The notes beneath the pieces are model-generated. The model did not search any database, was not told where the DNA came from, and saw only the letters and a list, made by a program, of their open reading frames with translations. From Actinoalloteichus hoggarensis (GTDB lineage: Bacteria; Actinomycetota; Actinomycetes; Mycobacteriales; Pseudonocardiaceae), in assembly GCF_002234535.1 (NCBI RefSeq), contig NZ_CP022521.1:2976001-3040000 (forward strand): a stretch of 64,000 nt of DNA. Reading direction: 5' to 3'. Positions 55,665-64,000 of the stretch are shown here, piece after piece. The translations under genes and the position numbers were made by a program. How positions within the stretch are numbered: position 1 is the first letter of the stretch; every line of letters starts with the position of its first letter.

Positions 55665-56888
55665 ATGACGTTCACAACGGATGGCCGGCCGAGCGCTTCC
55701 CCCGCCACTGGCTCCCCCGGTGGCCTGCCGGGTGGGTTCCCTGTTCAACGACCACCGTCGGTGGAACCGCTCACCTTCGGCGTCGAGGAGGAGTTCTTTC
55801 TGGTCGACGGCCGGACGGGGCGTTGCACGACGGGGGCGTCGGACGTGTTGCGCACCGCGCCCACCTGCGAGGTGGAGTACGCGGCCGAGATCACGGAATT
55901 CCAGGTCGAGTCGGTGTCTCCGGTATGCCGGACGGCGGACGAGCTGGCGACCCGCCTCGACCAGGGCCGTCGGGGCCTGGCGGTCGCCGCGCGGCGTGCC
56001 GGACAGACGTTACTGGCGTCCGGCGTGCCGATTCACGAGCCGAGCCTGCCGTACGCCCTCACCGAGACTCGTCGCTACCGACGTATCGCCCATGAGCTCG
56101 GCGGTGTGATGGAGAGTCTGCTGACCTGCGGCTGCCATGTGCACATCGGTATGCCCGACCTCGACCACGCCGTCGCGGTGAGCGATCAGCTTCGCGCCTT
56201 CCTACCCGGACTGCTCGCGCTGAGCGCCAACTCGCCGTTCTTCCGAGGACGGGACTCCGGGTACGCGAGCTGGCGGAGCATCCTCTGGCGGCAGGTGCCC
56301 TCCGGGGGGCCGCCGCCGGTGTTCGGCTCGACGGCGGAGTACCAGGCCGAGGTTCGAGGCCTGCTGACTTCGGGAGCCGCGTTGGATCGGGGGATGGTCT
56401 ACTGGATGATCCGGCCCTCCTCGCACCTGCCGACCATCGAGATCCGCGTCGCCGACGTGATGCCGACCGTCGAGGAGGCGGTCTTGTTCGCCCTGGTGGT
56501 GCGGGGACTGGCCGCGACGGCGCTGGCCAGGGTCGATGCAGGCCTTCCCGCCCCGGCCGCGGGCGACTCGATGCTGCGGCTGGCACTCTGGCGTGCCGCC
56601 CGTGACGGGGTGGACGGCATGGGTCTGGACCCGGTGTCGGGACGACTGCTGCCTGCGAGCCTGCTGATCGACCGGTTGATCGCCTGGGCCCGGCCCGGCC
56701 TGGTGGCGATGGGCGACGAGGTCCTCGTGTCGCGGCTGCTGGCCGCGAGCAGGCGGCGGGGATCGGCGGCCGCCCGTCAGCGTGCCGCGTTCGGCAGGCG
56801 GGGCGCCGCCTCGGATGTGGTCGAGCTGTTGGCCGCCCACGTCGCGTCGCGGCTGGACCCGGTGCCGCCGGGAACGGCATCGGAGTGA
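55665..56888 (+). CDS. YbdK-type carboxylate-amine ligase (glutamate-cysteine ligase family 2)
   Basis: A 407-residue enzyme of the GCS2 family. FGVEEEFFLVDG near residue 39 is the ATP-grasp-like opening, EITEFQVES supplies a metal-binding Glu, CGCHVHIGMPD near residue 155 the catalytic loop, and MVYWMIRPSSHLPTIEIRVAD a substrate-binding segment. YbdK-type enzymes have weak gamma-glutamyl-cysteine ligase activity; in actinomycetes related proteins (EgtA) serve ergothioneine synthesis. Here no egt genes are adjacent. A 36-residue Pro/Gly-rich N-terminal extension precedes the domain, and the ribosome-binding site is weak, so a later start is possible. Confidence 0.88.
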   Translation: MTFTTDGRPSASPATGSPGGLPGGFPVQRPPSVEPLTFGVEEEFFLVDGRTGRCTTGASDVLRTAPTCEVEYAAEITEFQVESVSPVCRTADELATRLDQGRRGLAVAARRAGQTLLASGVPIHEPSLPYALTETRRYRRIAHELGGVMESLLTCGCHVHIGMPDLDHAVAVSDQLRAFLPGLLALSANSPFFRGRDSGYASWRSILWRQVPSGGPPPVFGSTAEYQAEVRGLLTSGAALDRGMVYWMIRPSSHLPTIEIRVADVMPTVEEAVLFALVVRGLAATALARVDAGLPAPAAGDSMLRLALWRAARDGVDGMGLDPVSGRLLPASLLIDRLIAWARPGLVAMGDEVLVSRLLAASRRRGSAAARQRAAFGRRGAASDVVELLAAHVASRLDPVPPGTASE

Positions 56889-56952
56889 GGACCACGGTGC
56901 GGGCGACAGGCTAGAGTCCTGGCGAGCTGTCCAGTACTGACGGAGTGTCGCC

Positions 56953-57276
56953 GTGGGTTATCTGCTGTTGTCCTTCGCCATCGTGACCGAGGTGACGGCG
57001 ACGATCTCGCTGCGACTGTCGGAGGGGTTCACCAGGCTCGTCCCGTCGATCATCACCGTGATCGGCTATGCCACGGCCTTCTTCCTGCTGTCCAGGACGC
57101 TCGTCCACGGTGTGCCCCTCGGCATCGCCTACGGCATCTGGGCGGGCGTGGGAGTGGCCCTGGTCGCGGTGATCGGCGCGGTCTTCCTCGGCGACGGGCT
57201 GACCTGGGTGCAGAGCCTGGGGATCATGGCGATCATCGGCGGCGTCCTCGCCCTGGAGTTCGGCGCGGCGCACTAG
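56953..57276 (+). CDS. Small multidrug resistance (SMR) efflux protein
   Basis: A 107-residue, four-helix membrane protein, the standard SMR length. The essential proton/drug-binding Glu13 is in FAIVTEVTAT, and GIAYGIWAGVGVALVAVIGA is the conserved helix 3 region. SMR proteins dimerise and export quaternary ammonium or guanidinium compounds by proton exchange. A GTG start follows GGAG by 8 bases. It stands alone; a bidirectional terminator separates it from the convergent PAC2 gene. Confidence 0.95.
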   Translation: MGYLLLSFAIVTEVTATISLRLSEGFTRLVPSIITVIGYATAFFLLSRTLVHGVPLGIAYGIWAGVGVALVAVIGAVFLGDGLTWVQSLGIMAIIGGVLALEFGAAH

Positions 57277-57397
57277 CACCCGGGCGGTGGACGCGATCCC
57301 TCACGGCGCCGGGGCGGATTCGACGCGGCGGTGTGATCGGCAGGCCCGTGCGCCAGGGCTCGACGAGAAGGACGGCCCGCGGCGGCGGGCACCGTTT

Positions 57398-57425
57398 CAG
57401 GCGGCAGGCCCTCGCCTGCCGCCTG
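57398..57425. terminator. Perfect 12-bp bidirectional terminator hairpin
   Basis: CAGGCGGCAGGC (57398-57409) is exactly complementary to 57414-57425 with a 4-base loop. It lies midway between the convergent SMR and PAC2 genes. Confidence 0.75.
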
Positions 57426-57462
57426 GGGGCCGGTGCACCGCCGCGCCTGCGGCGGACCGGGA

Positions 57463-58368
57463 TCAGGCCGATCCGCCGCCCTTCCCGCCGGTGCCCCAGC
57501 CGCCCCGGTGTCGCCTGCGGAGGTAGCGTTCGAACTCGGCGGCGATGGCGTCGCCGTTGGCCTCGGTCAGGGTGATCTCGTCGCCGCGTTCCTCGAGGGC
57601 ACGCACGTAGTTGGCGACGTCCTCGTCCTCGTCCGCCATCTCCGAGACGGTCTGCTCCCATTCCTCGGTCTGTTCCGGCAGGCTGCCGACCGGCACCTCG
57701 ATGTCCAGGACGTCTTCGACACGGCGGAGCAGGGCCAGCGTCGTCTTCGGTGCGGGTGCCTGGGAGACGTAGTGCGGCACGGCCGCCCAGAAGGAGACGG
57801 CGGGCACGCCCGCCTGCACGCAGTAGTCGTGGAACACCGCCAGGATGCCCGAGGCACCCTCGTACCGGGAGCGCTCCAGGTTGAACCGGGTGGCGGCCTC
57901 GCTGTCGTAGGCGCTGCCGGTGATCGGCACCGGCCGCGTGTGCGCCGTGTCGGCGAGGAGCGAGCCGAGGGTGATGACGGTCGTGACGCCGAGCTTCTCG
58001 ATCTCCTCGACGAGCCGGGTGCAGAACGAGCGCCAGCGCATGTTGGGCTCGATGCCGTGGAGGAGGATGACATCACGGGCTGCACCCGGAGGGCGACAGA
58101 CAGTCATTCTCGTCGTGGGCCACTCAACTCGTCGGGTGACACCGTCCACCAGGTGGATGGTCGGTCGAGTCACCGTGAAGTCGTAGTAGTCATCGGGATC
58201 GAGCTCGAACAGGGGAGAGGCATCCCAGGCGAGTTGTAGGTGCTCGATAGCGGTACTAGCCGCGTCACCAGCGTCGTTCCACCCTTCGAACGCGGCCACG
58301 AGTACCGGGTCGGTCAGGGTCGGCGACGTCGCCTCGGCCTCGTCAGCGCTCAATTCCGGGTCGGTCAC
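57463..58368 (-). CDS. PAC2 family protein
   Basis: A 301-residue protein. VLVAAFEGWNDAGDAASTAI is the PAC2 opening and WRSFCTRLVEEIEKLGVTTV, then GSLLADTAHTRPVPITG, are characteristic. PAC2 proteins are relatives of proteasome assembly chaperones; actinobacteria that have proteasomes usually encode two or more, with unproven roles. A Gly-rich C-terminal tail follows an acidic helix. The start is a GTG at 58366-58368. It is divergent from metH across only 50 bases. Confidence 0.9.
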   Translation of the reverse strand: MTDPELSADEAEATSPTLTDPVLVAAFEGWNDAGDAASTAIEHLQLAWDASPLFELDPDDYYDFTVTRPTIHLVDGVTRRVEWPTTRMTVCRPPGAARDVILLHGIEPNMRWRSFCTRLVEEIEKLGVTTVITLGSLLADTAHTRPVPITGSAYDSEAATRFNLERSRYEGASGILAVFHDYCVQAGVPAVSFWAAVPHYVSQAPAPKTTLALLRRVEDVLDIEVPVGSLPEQTEEWEQTVSEMADEDEDVANYVRALEERGDEITLTEANGDAIAAEFERYLRRRHRGGWGTGGKGGGSA

Positions 58369-58418
58369 CGCTCAAGACTACGACCCTGGCCCGACGCCGA
58401 AGACCGTAGGCTGGGCGC

Positions 58419-61400
58419 ATGTCGGATCGTGTCACGTCGCCGTTTCTGGACGCCCTCTCCGCCCGGGTCCTGGTTGCCGACGGGGCGATGGGGACGATGC
58501 TGCAGTCCTGGCCGCTCACACTCGATGATTTCGCAGGCCTGGAAGGCTGCAACGAAATCCTCAACGTCACTCGGCCGGACGTCGTTCGCTCCGTGCATCG
58601 AGGATATCTCGAGGCAGGCTCCGACGCCGTCGAGACCAATACATTCGGGGCAAACCTCGCTAATCTGGCTGATTACGACATTGCGGACCGTATTCGAGAA
58701 CTCGCGCATGCCGGTGCCGCGCTGGCACGGGAGACCGCCGACGAGTTCAGCACGACGGAGAAGCCGAGGTTCGTCCTCGGGTCGGTCGGACCGGGGACCA
58801 AGCTGCCCACCCTCGGGCACGTCGGCTACGCGACACTGCGCGACTCCTATGCCGAACAGGTGCGCGGGCTGCTCACCGGCGGCTCCGACGTCATCCTGAT
58901 CGAGACCTGCCAGGATCTGTTGCAGACCAAGGCCGCCGTGCTCGGCGCGCGTCGGGCCATGGCCGCCGAGGGCATCACCGTCCCGGTGATCGCGCAGGTC
59001 ACGGTGGAGACCACCGGGACCATGCTCCTGGGCAGCGAGATCACCGCCGCCCTGGTCGCCCTGGAACCGCTCGGAATCGATCTGATCGGGCTCAACTGCG
59101 CCACCGGGCCCGCCGAGATGAGCGAACACCTGCGGCAGCTCTCGCAGCACGCCAGGATTCCGCTCTCGGTGATGCCCAACGCGGGACTTCCCCAGCTCGG
59201 CCCCGACGGCGCCGAATACCCGCTGGGCCCCGAGGAGCTGGCCCAGGCTCTCGCGGGCTTCGTGACCGAGTTCGGCGTGGGCTTCGTCGGCGGCTGCTGC
59301 GGCACCACCGGCGCGCACATCACCGCGGTCGTCGACGCCGTCGCCGGGCTCACCCCGACACCGCGCAGACCCCGCCCGGAACCGGGAGTCGCCTCGCTGT
59401 ACCAGGCGGTGCCCTTCCGTCAGGACGCCAGCGTCCTGATGGTGGCCGAGCGCACCAACGCCAACGGCTCCAAGGCCTTCCGGGAGGCGATGCTCGACGG
59501 CCGCTTCGAGGACTGCGTCGAGATCGGTCGCGCGCAGACCAGAGAGGGCGCGCACCTGCTCGACCTGTGCGTCGACTATGTCGGCCGCGACGGAGCGGCG
59601 GACATGAGCGAACTCGCGGGCAGGCTCGCCACCGCCTCCACACTGCCGATCATGCTCGACTCCACCGAGCCGGAGGTGCTGCGCGCGGGGCTGGAACGTC
59701 TCGGCGGGCGCTGCGTCGTCAACTCGGTCAACTACGAGGACGGCACGGGGCCGACGTCCCGCTTCCATCGGACCATGGAGCTGGTCGCCGAGCACGGCTC
59801 CGCGGTCGTGGTCATGTGCATCGACGAGGAGGGTCAGGCCCGCACCGCCGAGGGCAAGGTGCGGATCGCCACCCGGATCATCGACGACCTGATCACGAAC
59901 TGGGGGATGCGCATCGAGGACGTCGTCGTCGACTGCCTCACCTTCCCGATCTCCACCGGTCAGGAGGAGGTCCGACGCGACGGCGTGGAGACCATCGAGG
60001 CCATCCGCGAACTCAAGCGGCTGCACCCCGCGGTGCAGACCACGCTCGGCATCTCCAACATCTCCTTCGGCCTCAACGCCGCCGCCCGGCAGGTCCTCAA
60101 CTCGGTCTTCCTCCACGAGTGCGTGGACGCGGGCCTGGACACCGCGATCGTCCATGCCTCGAAGATCCTGCCGATGGCCCGTATTCCCGACGAACACCGG
60201 GAGGTCGCCCTCGACCTGGTCTACGACCGCAGGCGAGAGGGATACGACCCGCTTCAACGACTCATGGAGCTGTTCGAGGGCGCCACGGCGTCCTCGGCGC
60301 GGGCCTCCCGAGCCGAGGAGCTGGCCGCGCTGCCGCTGTTCGACCGGCTTCAGCGTCGCATCGTGGACGGCGAGCGCAAGGGCCTGGAGGCCGACCTGGA
60401 CGCGGCGCTGCTCGAACGGCCCGCGCTGGCGATCATCAACGACACGCTGCTGTCCGGGATGAAGACGGTCGGCGAGCTGTTCGGCTCCGGCCAGATGCAG
60501 CTGCCGTTCGTGCTCCAGTCCGCCGAGGTGATGAAGACCGCCGTCGCCCACCTCGAACCGCACATGGAGAAGAGCGACTCCGAGGGCAAGGGCCGCATCG
60601 TGCTGGCCACCGTCAAGGGCGATGTGCACGACATCGGCAAGAACCTGGTCGACATCATCCTGTCCAACAACGGGTATCAGGTGGTCAACCTCGGCATCAA
60701 GCAGCCGATCAACGCCATCCTCGACGCCGCCGAGGAACACCGGGTGGACGTCATCGGCATGTCCGGTCTGCTGGTGAAGTCGACGGTGATCATGAAGGAG
60801 AACCTGCAGGAGATGAACACCAGGGGAGTGGGGGACCGCTGGCCCGTCCTGCTGGGCGGTGCCGCGCTCACCCGCTCCTATGTGGAGAACGATCTCTCCG
60901 AGGTCTACTCGGGACACGTCAGCTATGCCAGGGACGCCTTCGAGGGCCTGCGGCTGATGGATCGGATCATGACCAGGAAGCGGGGCGGTCTGGTGATCGC
61001 CGACCCGGAGGAGGAGGCCAGGATCGCCGAACGGCGTGCCCGGCACGAGCGCTCCCGGCGGATCGCCGAGGAACGCAAGGCCAAGGCCGCCGAGGCGGAG
61101 GCCGACGTGGTGCGGCCCGCGCGCTCCGAGGTCGCCACCGACGTCCCGGTGCCGACGCCGCCGTTCTGGGGGAATCGGGTGGTCAAGGGCATCCCGCTGG
61201 CGAACTACGCGGCGATGCTCGACGAACGGGCCACCTTCCTCGGGCAGTGGGGCCTGCGCGGAGCCAAGGGCGGCGGCGGACCCAGCTACGAGGAGCTGGT
61301 GGAGACCGAGGGCCGTCCCCGGCTGCGGGCCTGGCTGGACCGGCTGTCCACGGAGGGCATTCTCGCGCACGCCGCCGTGGTCTACGGCTACTTCCCGTGC

Positions 61401-61982
61401 GTCGCCGACGGCGACTCGGTCGTCGTGCTGACCGAGCCGAGCCCCGACGCGCCGGAGCGCTTCCGATTCACCTTCCCCCGGCAGGCCAAGGACCGCAGAC
61501 TCTGCCTGGCCGACTACTTCCGACCGAAGGAGCTCGCGCTCCAGGAGGGCGTGGTCGACGTCCTGCCGCTGACCCTGGTCACCATGGGACAGCCGATCGC
61601 CGACTTCGCCGCCGAGCTGTTCGCCACCGACTCCTACCGCGATTATCTGGAGGTCCACGGCCTGGGCGTCCAGCTCACCGAGGCGTTGGCCGAGTACTGG
61701 CATCGGCGGGTTCGGGAGGAGCTGCACTGGTCGTCGGGCGGCACGCTCGCCGACGAGGACCCGGCCGAGGTCGAGGAGTACTTCCGCCTCGCCTACCGTG
61801 GAGCCCGGTTCTCCCTCGGTTACGGGGCCTGCCCCGAGCTGGAGGATCGTGCCAAGATCGTCGAGCTGCTCGACGCGGAGCGGATCGGCGTGAAGCTGTC
61901 GGAGGAGTTCCAGCTGCACCCGGAGCAGTCCACCGACGCGATCGTCACCCACCATCCCGAGGCCGGTTACTTCAACACCTGA
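58419..61982 (+). CDS. metH: Cobalamin-dependent methionine synthase
   Basis: A 1187-residue four-module enzyme transferring the methyl group of methyl-tetrahydrofolate to homocysteine via B12. The homocysteine domain has the zinc ligands Cys227, Cys293 and Cys294 (LNCATG, GGCCGTT). The pterin domain (about 330-620) includes ERTNANGSKAFREA. The B12 domain has the His loop DVHDIGKNLV with His737 as the cobalt ligand, preceded by the helical cap. The C-terminal activation domain (about 880-1187) binds SAM for reductive reactivation (YRGARFSLGYGACPELEDRA). Length and order match E. coli MetH. No B12 riboswitch fits in the 50-base gap upstream. Confidence 0.98.
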   Translation: MSDRVTSPFLDALSARVLVADGAMGTMLQSWPLTLDDFAGLEGCNEILNVTRPDVVRSVHRGYLEAGSDAVETNTFGANLANLADYDIADRIRELAHAGAALARETADEFSTTEKPRFVLGSVGPGTKLPTLGHVGYATLRDSYAEQVRGLLTGGSDVILIETCQDLLQTKAAVLGARRAMAAEGITVPVIAQVTVETTGTMLLGSEITAALVALEPLGIDLIGLNCATGPAEMSEHLRQLSQHARIPLSVMPNAGLPQLGPDGAEYPLGPEELAQALAGFVTEFGVGFVGGCCGTTGAHITAVVDAVAGLTPTPRRPRPEPGVASLYQAVPFRQDASVLMVAERTNANGSKAFREAMLDGRFEDCVEIGRAQTREGAHLLDLCVDYVGRDGAADMSELAGRLATASTLPIMLDSTEPEVLRAGLERLGGRCVVNSVNYEDGTGPTSRFHRTMELVAEHGSAVVVMCIDEEGQARTAEGKVRIATRIIDDLITNWGMRIEDVVVDCLTFPISTGQEEVRRDGVETIEAIRELKRLHPAVQTTLGISNISFGLNAAARQVLNSVFLHECVDAGLDTAIVHASKILPMARIPDEHREVALDLVYDRRREGYDPLQRLMELFEGATASSARASRAEELAALPLFDRLQRRIVDGERKGLEADLDAALLERPALAIINDTLLSGMKTVGELFGSGQMQLPFVLQSAEVMKTAVAHLEPHMEKSDSEGKGRIVLATVKGDVHDIGKNLVDIILSNNGYQVVNLGIKQPINAILDAAEEHRVDVIGMSGLLVKSTVIMKENLQEMNTRGVGDRWPVLLGGAALTRSYVENDLSEVYSGHVSYARDAFEGLRLMDRIMTRKRGGLVIADPEEEARIAERRARHERSRRIAEERKAKAAEAEADVVRPARSEVATDVPVPTPPFWGNRVVKGIPLANYAAMLDERATFLGQWGLRGAKGGGGPSYEELVETEGRPRLRAWLDRLSTEGILAHAAVVYGYFPCVADGDSVVVLTEPSPDAPERFRFTFPRQAKDRRLCLADYFRPKELALQEGVVDVLPLTLVTMGQPIADFAAELFATDSYRDYLEVHGLGVQLTEALAEYWHRRVREELHWSSGGTLADEDPAEVEEYFRLAYRGARFSLGYGACPELEDRAKIVELLDAERIGVKLSEEFQLHPEQSTDAIVTHHPEAGYFNT

Positions 61983-62065
61983 TCCCGCGCGGTGTGCGGG
62001 GGTCGAGGAGCTGCTTCCCGCCCCCCGCCGCCGTCCGCGCGGGGATCGAGACCAGAGGAGCACAC

Positions 62066-63100
62066 GTGTCCCGACCGTCCCCGCAGGACGGCCGAGCCAG
62101 GCCCGCCACGGATGCCCCCGAGCGGACCGCCGCCGAGACCCCTGCCGGACCCGTCGAAGCCGAGGCGCCGAGCGCCGGCGGGGCGCCCGACCCGCTCGCG
62201 GCGCCGTCCTCGTCCCGCGTCACCGAGGCGGCGGCCGTCGACGGCACCTCGCCGAGCCCGCTCGTCGTCGGGCCGCCGAAGCCTACTGCGGCGGCCTCGT
62301 CCGGGAGTCTCCCGGCTGCATCGGCTGATTCCGCCGGGCGGCCTGCCGCCGACGTTCTCGGGCGGCCCGCCACCGGTTCCGTGAGGCGGCTCGCCGCCGG
62401 CTCCCCTGGGCGGCTCGCCGCTCACTCCTTTGGGCGGCTCGCCGCCGTCCTCTGGGACATGGACGGCACCCTCCTCGACTCCGAGAAGCTGTGGGCCATC
62501 GCCCTGGAGGAGACCGCCGCCGAACTGGGCGGCGTGATCAGCGCCGAGGCACGAGCCGCGATGGTGGGCTCCAACATGAGCAACAGCATGGGCATCCTGC
62601 TCGCCGACCTGGGCCTCCCCGTCACACCGGACACGGTCGCCTCCGCCGGGGCCCGAGTCGCCGATCTCACCCGCGAGCTGTTCCGTACCGACCTGCTCTG
62701 GCGTCCGGGCGCGCAGGAGGCCCTGCACGCCGTGCACGACACCGGCGTGCCGATGGCACTCGTGACCTCCACGATCCGGTCCCTGGGCGAGGTCGCGCTG
62801 CTGACCATCGGCTCCGAACTCTTCACGACCGCCGTCTTCGGTGACGAGGTGCCGCACAACAAGCCGCACCCCGCGCCGTACCTCCAGGCCGCCGCCGCGC
62901 TCGGAGTGAACCCCGCCGACACCGTCGCCGTCGAGGACTCGCCCGTCGGCGTCGCCTCGGCGGTCGCCGCGGGCTGCACGGTGCTGGTGGTGCCCTGCGA
63001 GGTGCCCGTCGAATCGGGAGAACGCCGGGTGCTTCGGGAGTCGCTCATCGGGGTCGATCCGGCCTTCCTGGCCGGGCTGCTGCCCGCTCCCGCCGTCTGA
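62066..63100 (+). CDS. HAD-superfamily hydrolase with a repetitive N-terminal extension
   Basis: A 344-residue protein beginning at a GTG preceded by GAGGAG. The HAD subfamily IA core spans about 127-340: motif I DMDGT with Asp131 (nucleophile) and Asp133 (acid/base), motif II in LVTSTIRS, motif III Lys in NKPHPAPYLQ, and motif IV VEDSPVGVASA. It probably dephosphorylates a small sugar phosphate or nucleotide. Residues 1-90 are Pro/Ala/Ser-rich, and residues 91-130 are five 8-residue repeats running straight into the active-site strand. The same metH-HAD order is known in other actinomycetes; the repeat is not part of the usual family. Confidence 0.9.
   Translation: MSRPSPQDGRARPATDAPERTAAETPAGPVEAEAPSAGGAPDPLAAPSSSRVTEAAAVDGTSPSPLVVGPPKPTAAASSGSLPAASADSAGRPAADVLGRPATGSVRRLAAGSPGRLAAHSFGRLAAVLWDMDGTLLDSEKLWAIALEETAAELGGVISAEARAAMVGSNMSNSMGILLADLGLPVTPDTVASAGARVADLTRELFRTDLLWRPGAQEALHAVHDTGVPMALVTSTIRSLGEVALLTIGSELFTTAVFGDEVPHNKPHPAPYLQAAAALGVNPADTVAVEDSPVGVASAVAAGCTVLVVPCEVPVESGERRVLRESLIGVDPAFLAGLLPAPAV
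62336..62455 (+). repeat. Five 24-bp (8-residue) tandem repeats within the HAD gene
   Basis: The units encode GRPAADVL, GRPATGSV, RRLAAGSP, GRLAAHSF and GRLAAVLW. The core GGCGGCTCGCCGC recurs at 62385, 62409 and 62433 exactly, with one- or two-base variants at 62337 and 62361, at strict 24-bp spacing. The last unit runs directly into the catalytic DMDGT. Confidence 0.85.
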
Positions 63101-63112
63101 GCGGCAGCCCGC

Positions 63113-63179
63113 CGGCCCACGCGGGCCGCCGACCCGGCCGTATCCCGCGCCGCGCCGGTCCGTGTCGGTACGGGACCGG
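63113..63179. terminator. Two hairpins between convergent HAD and LLM genes
   Basis: CGGCCC/GGGCCG (63113-63128, 4-base loop) and CCGGTCC/GGACCGG (63155-63179) form two stems in the 80 bases between the convergent stop codons. Confidence 0.5.
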
Positions 63180-63180
63180 G

Positions 63181-63987
63181 CTAGCTCGCGGCCTTCAGGG
63201 CCGCGGCGAACTCGTAGTCCCGCCGCCAGCCGGCCCTGGTCGGCGGCAGGATCACCCGCTCCGTGCCCGCATCGGCGTACGCGGCGAGCTGCGCCGCGGC
63301 CCGCTTGGGGTCGGCGTCCAGCGCGGGCGCCACCACCGTCGCGCGAGGCACCGGGCGCCCGTGGTCCGCGGCCAGCTCCGCCAGTCTGGTGAGCCGTGTG
63401 GCCACCTCCGTCGCGGGCAGCCCGAGCGACACCCAGCCGTCGCCGAACTCCGCCGCCCTGCGCAGGGCTCGGTCGCCGTCGCCCGCCACCAACACGGGCG
63501 GCATGGCCGATCCGGGCGTCAACGTCACCTCCGTCCCGTCGGCCAGCACGGTCGGGAGGCCGCCGATCAGGCCGGGCAGCACCCGCAACGCCTCGTCGGT
63601 GCGAGTCCCCCTGTCCTTGAAGGAGACCCCGGCGGCCCGCCAGCCGATGTCGCCGTGGGCGGGATTGCCGGTGCCGACGCCGAGCACGACGCGACCGCCG
63701 GACAACAGCTGAAGGGTGCTGACCTGCTTCGCCGCCCAGGCAGGCTGCCGCAGGGCGGGCAGCAGCACTCCGAATCCGATGGTGATCCGCTCGGTCACCG
63801 CCGCCGCGGTGGCCAGCACCACGGTGCTGTCCAGCATCGGGGCGCTCGCCACCAGATGGTCGGTGGACCAGACGGAGTCGAGCCCGACCTCCTCGGCGAA
63901 ACGGGCGCTCGCACCGATCTCGTTGGATATCGGCTGATCAGGGTATGGCGTGGAGGACGGGAGGATCACGCCAATCTCTAAGATCAT
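63181..63987 (-). CDS. LLM class flavin (F420/FMN)-dependent oxidoreductase
   Basis: A 268-residue TIM-barrel oxidoreductase of the luciferase-like group. IGVILPSSTPYPDQP opens the first strand, ARFAEEVGLDSVWSTDHLV is typical, GVLLPALRQPAWAAKQVSTL and GRVVLGVGTGNPAHG mark the flavin-binding strands, and FGDGWVSLG follows near the C-terminus. Many actinobacterial members use F420. The ATG at 63985-63987 sits close to the window edge; upstream context is missing, so an operon cannot be judged. A decayed LLM-like gene lies at 52582-52936. Confidence 0.9.
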   Translation of the reverse strand: MILEIGVILPSSTPYPDQPISNEIGASARFAEEVGLDSVWSTDHLVASAPMLDSTVVLATAAAVTERITIGFGVLLPALRQPAWAAKQVSTLQLLSGGRVVLGVGTGNPAHGDIGWRAAGVSFKDRGTRTDEALRVLPGLIGGLPTVLADGTEVTLTPGSAMPPVLVAGDGDRALRRAAEFGDGWVSLGLPATEVATRLTRLAELAADHGRPVPRATVVAPALDADPKRAAAQLAAYADAGTERVILPPTRAGWRRDYEFAAALKAAS

Positions 63988-64000
63988 GCCGGGTGGCAAC

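Noticed and set aside
58369-58418. B12 riboswitch upstream of metH
   Set aside because: Only 50 bases separate metH from the divergent PAC2 gene, far too few for a cobalamin riboswitch.
58365-62063. A 1232-residue open frame antisense to metH
   Set aside because: It is composed of His/Gly/Arg/Val-rich shadow sequence of a high-GC gene and metH is unambiguous on the other strand.

Overview
The window is one 64 kb stretch of high-GC, gene-dense actinobacterial chromosome. MshC (mycothiol ligase), PAC2, DUF3090 and SCO1664-family proteins, two SAV2177-type (DUF574) methyltransferases, a TIGR03086 protein and a DUF6461-like protein all point to a filamentous actinomycete. I infer Pseudonocardiales, possibly near Actinoalloteichus, from protein flavour only. 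I see no rRNA, intact tRNA, CRISPR array, insertion sequence or replication origin.

Region 1 (1-10.98 kb, all minus strand) is a carbohydrate and solute-uptake region. It holds an exported ThuA/sorbosone-dehydrogenase/PKD/CBM6 enzyme followed by a Tat-exported sugar isomerase-like protein. It also holds a THI5/NMT1-type ABC importer with a Gfo/Idh/MocA oxidoreductase and an NCS1-type permease. The importer has a readable promoter with a LacI-type operator over the start point. Region 2 (11-19 kb) has a DUF574 methyltransferase, soxR, a leaderless PGRP amidase, a GH16 glucanase and a DHA2 exporter. Region 3 (19.7-26.8 kb) is a peptide-salvage locus: a D-aminopeptidase (DppA type) divergent from a four-gene peptide ABC importer with fused ATPases. 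Region 4 (27.2-29.7 kb) has a C5 DNA methyltransferase divergent from vsr, with no restriction enzyme beside it, and a cold-shock gene with a structured leader.

Region 5 (29.9-40 kb) carries small enzymes, a translationally coupled S9 peptidase/LD-carboxypeptidase pair, and the DUF3090-SCO1664 pair. Region 6 (39.7-52 kb) looks accessory: a HipA-like kinase/DUF3037 pair divergent from a MoxR/ChlI-like ATPase and VWA protein, two TetR systems with clear operators, DUF6461, a DHA2 exporter and an ACR3-type transporter. Region 7 (52.5-64 kb) returns to core functions: mshC, a SanA/DUF218 protein, a YbdK-type carboxylate-amine ligase, an SMR pump, PAC2, metH, a HAD hydrolase with an unusual repeat and an LLM oxidoreductase, plus a decayed LLM-like gene.

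The best leads are the HipA/DUF3037-ATPase/VWA module, the nested 33-bp TetR operator at 50.8 kb, the csp leader with mutually exclusive pairings, the twin TetR operators at 45.56 kb, and the 24-bp tandem repeat fused to the HAD domain. Start sites were chosen from ribosome-binding sites and conserved N-termini. Domain and family names come from reading motifs, not from searches.
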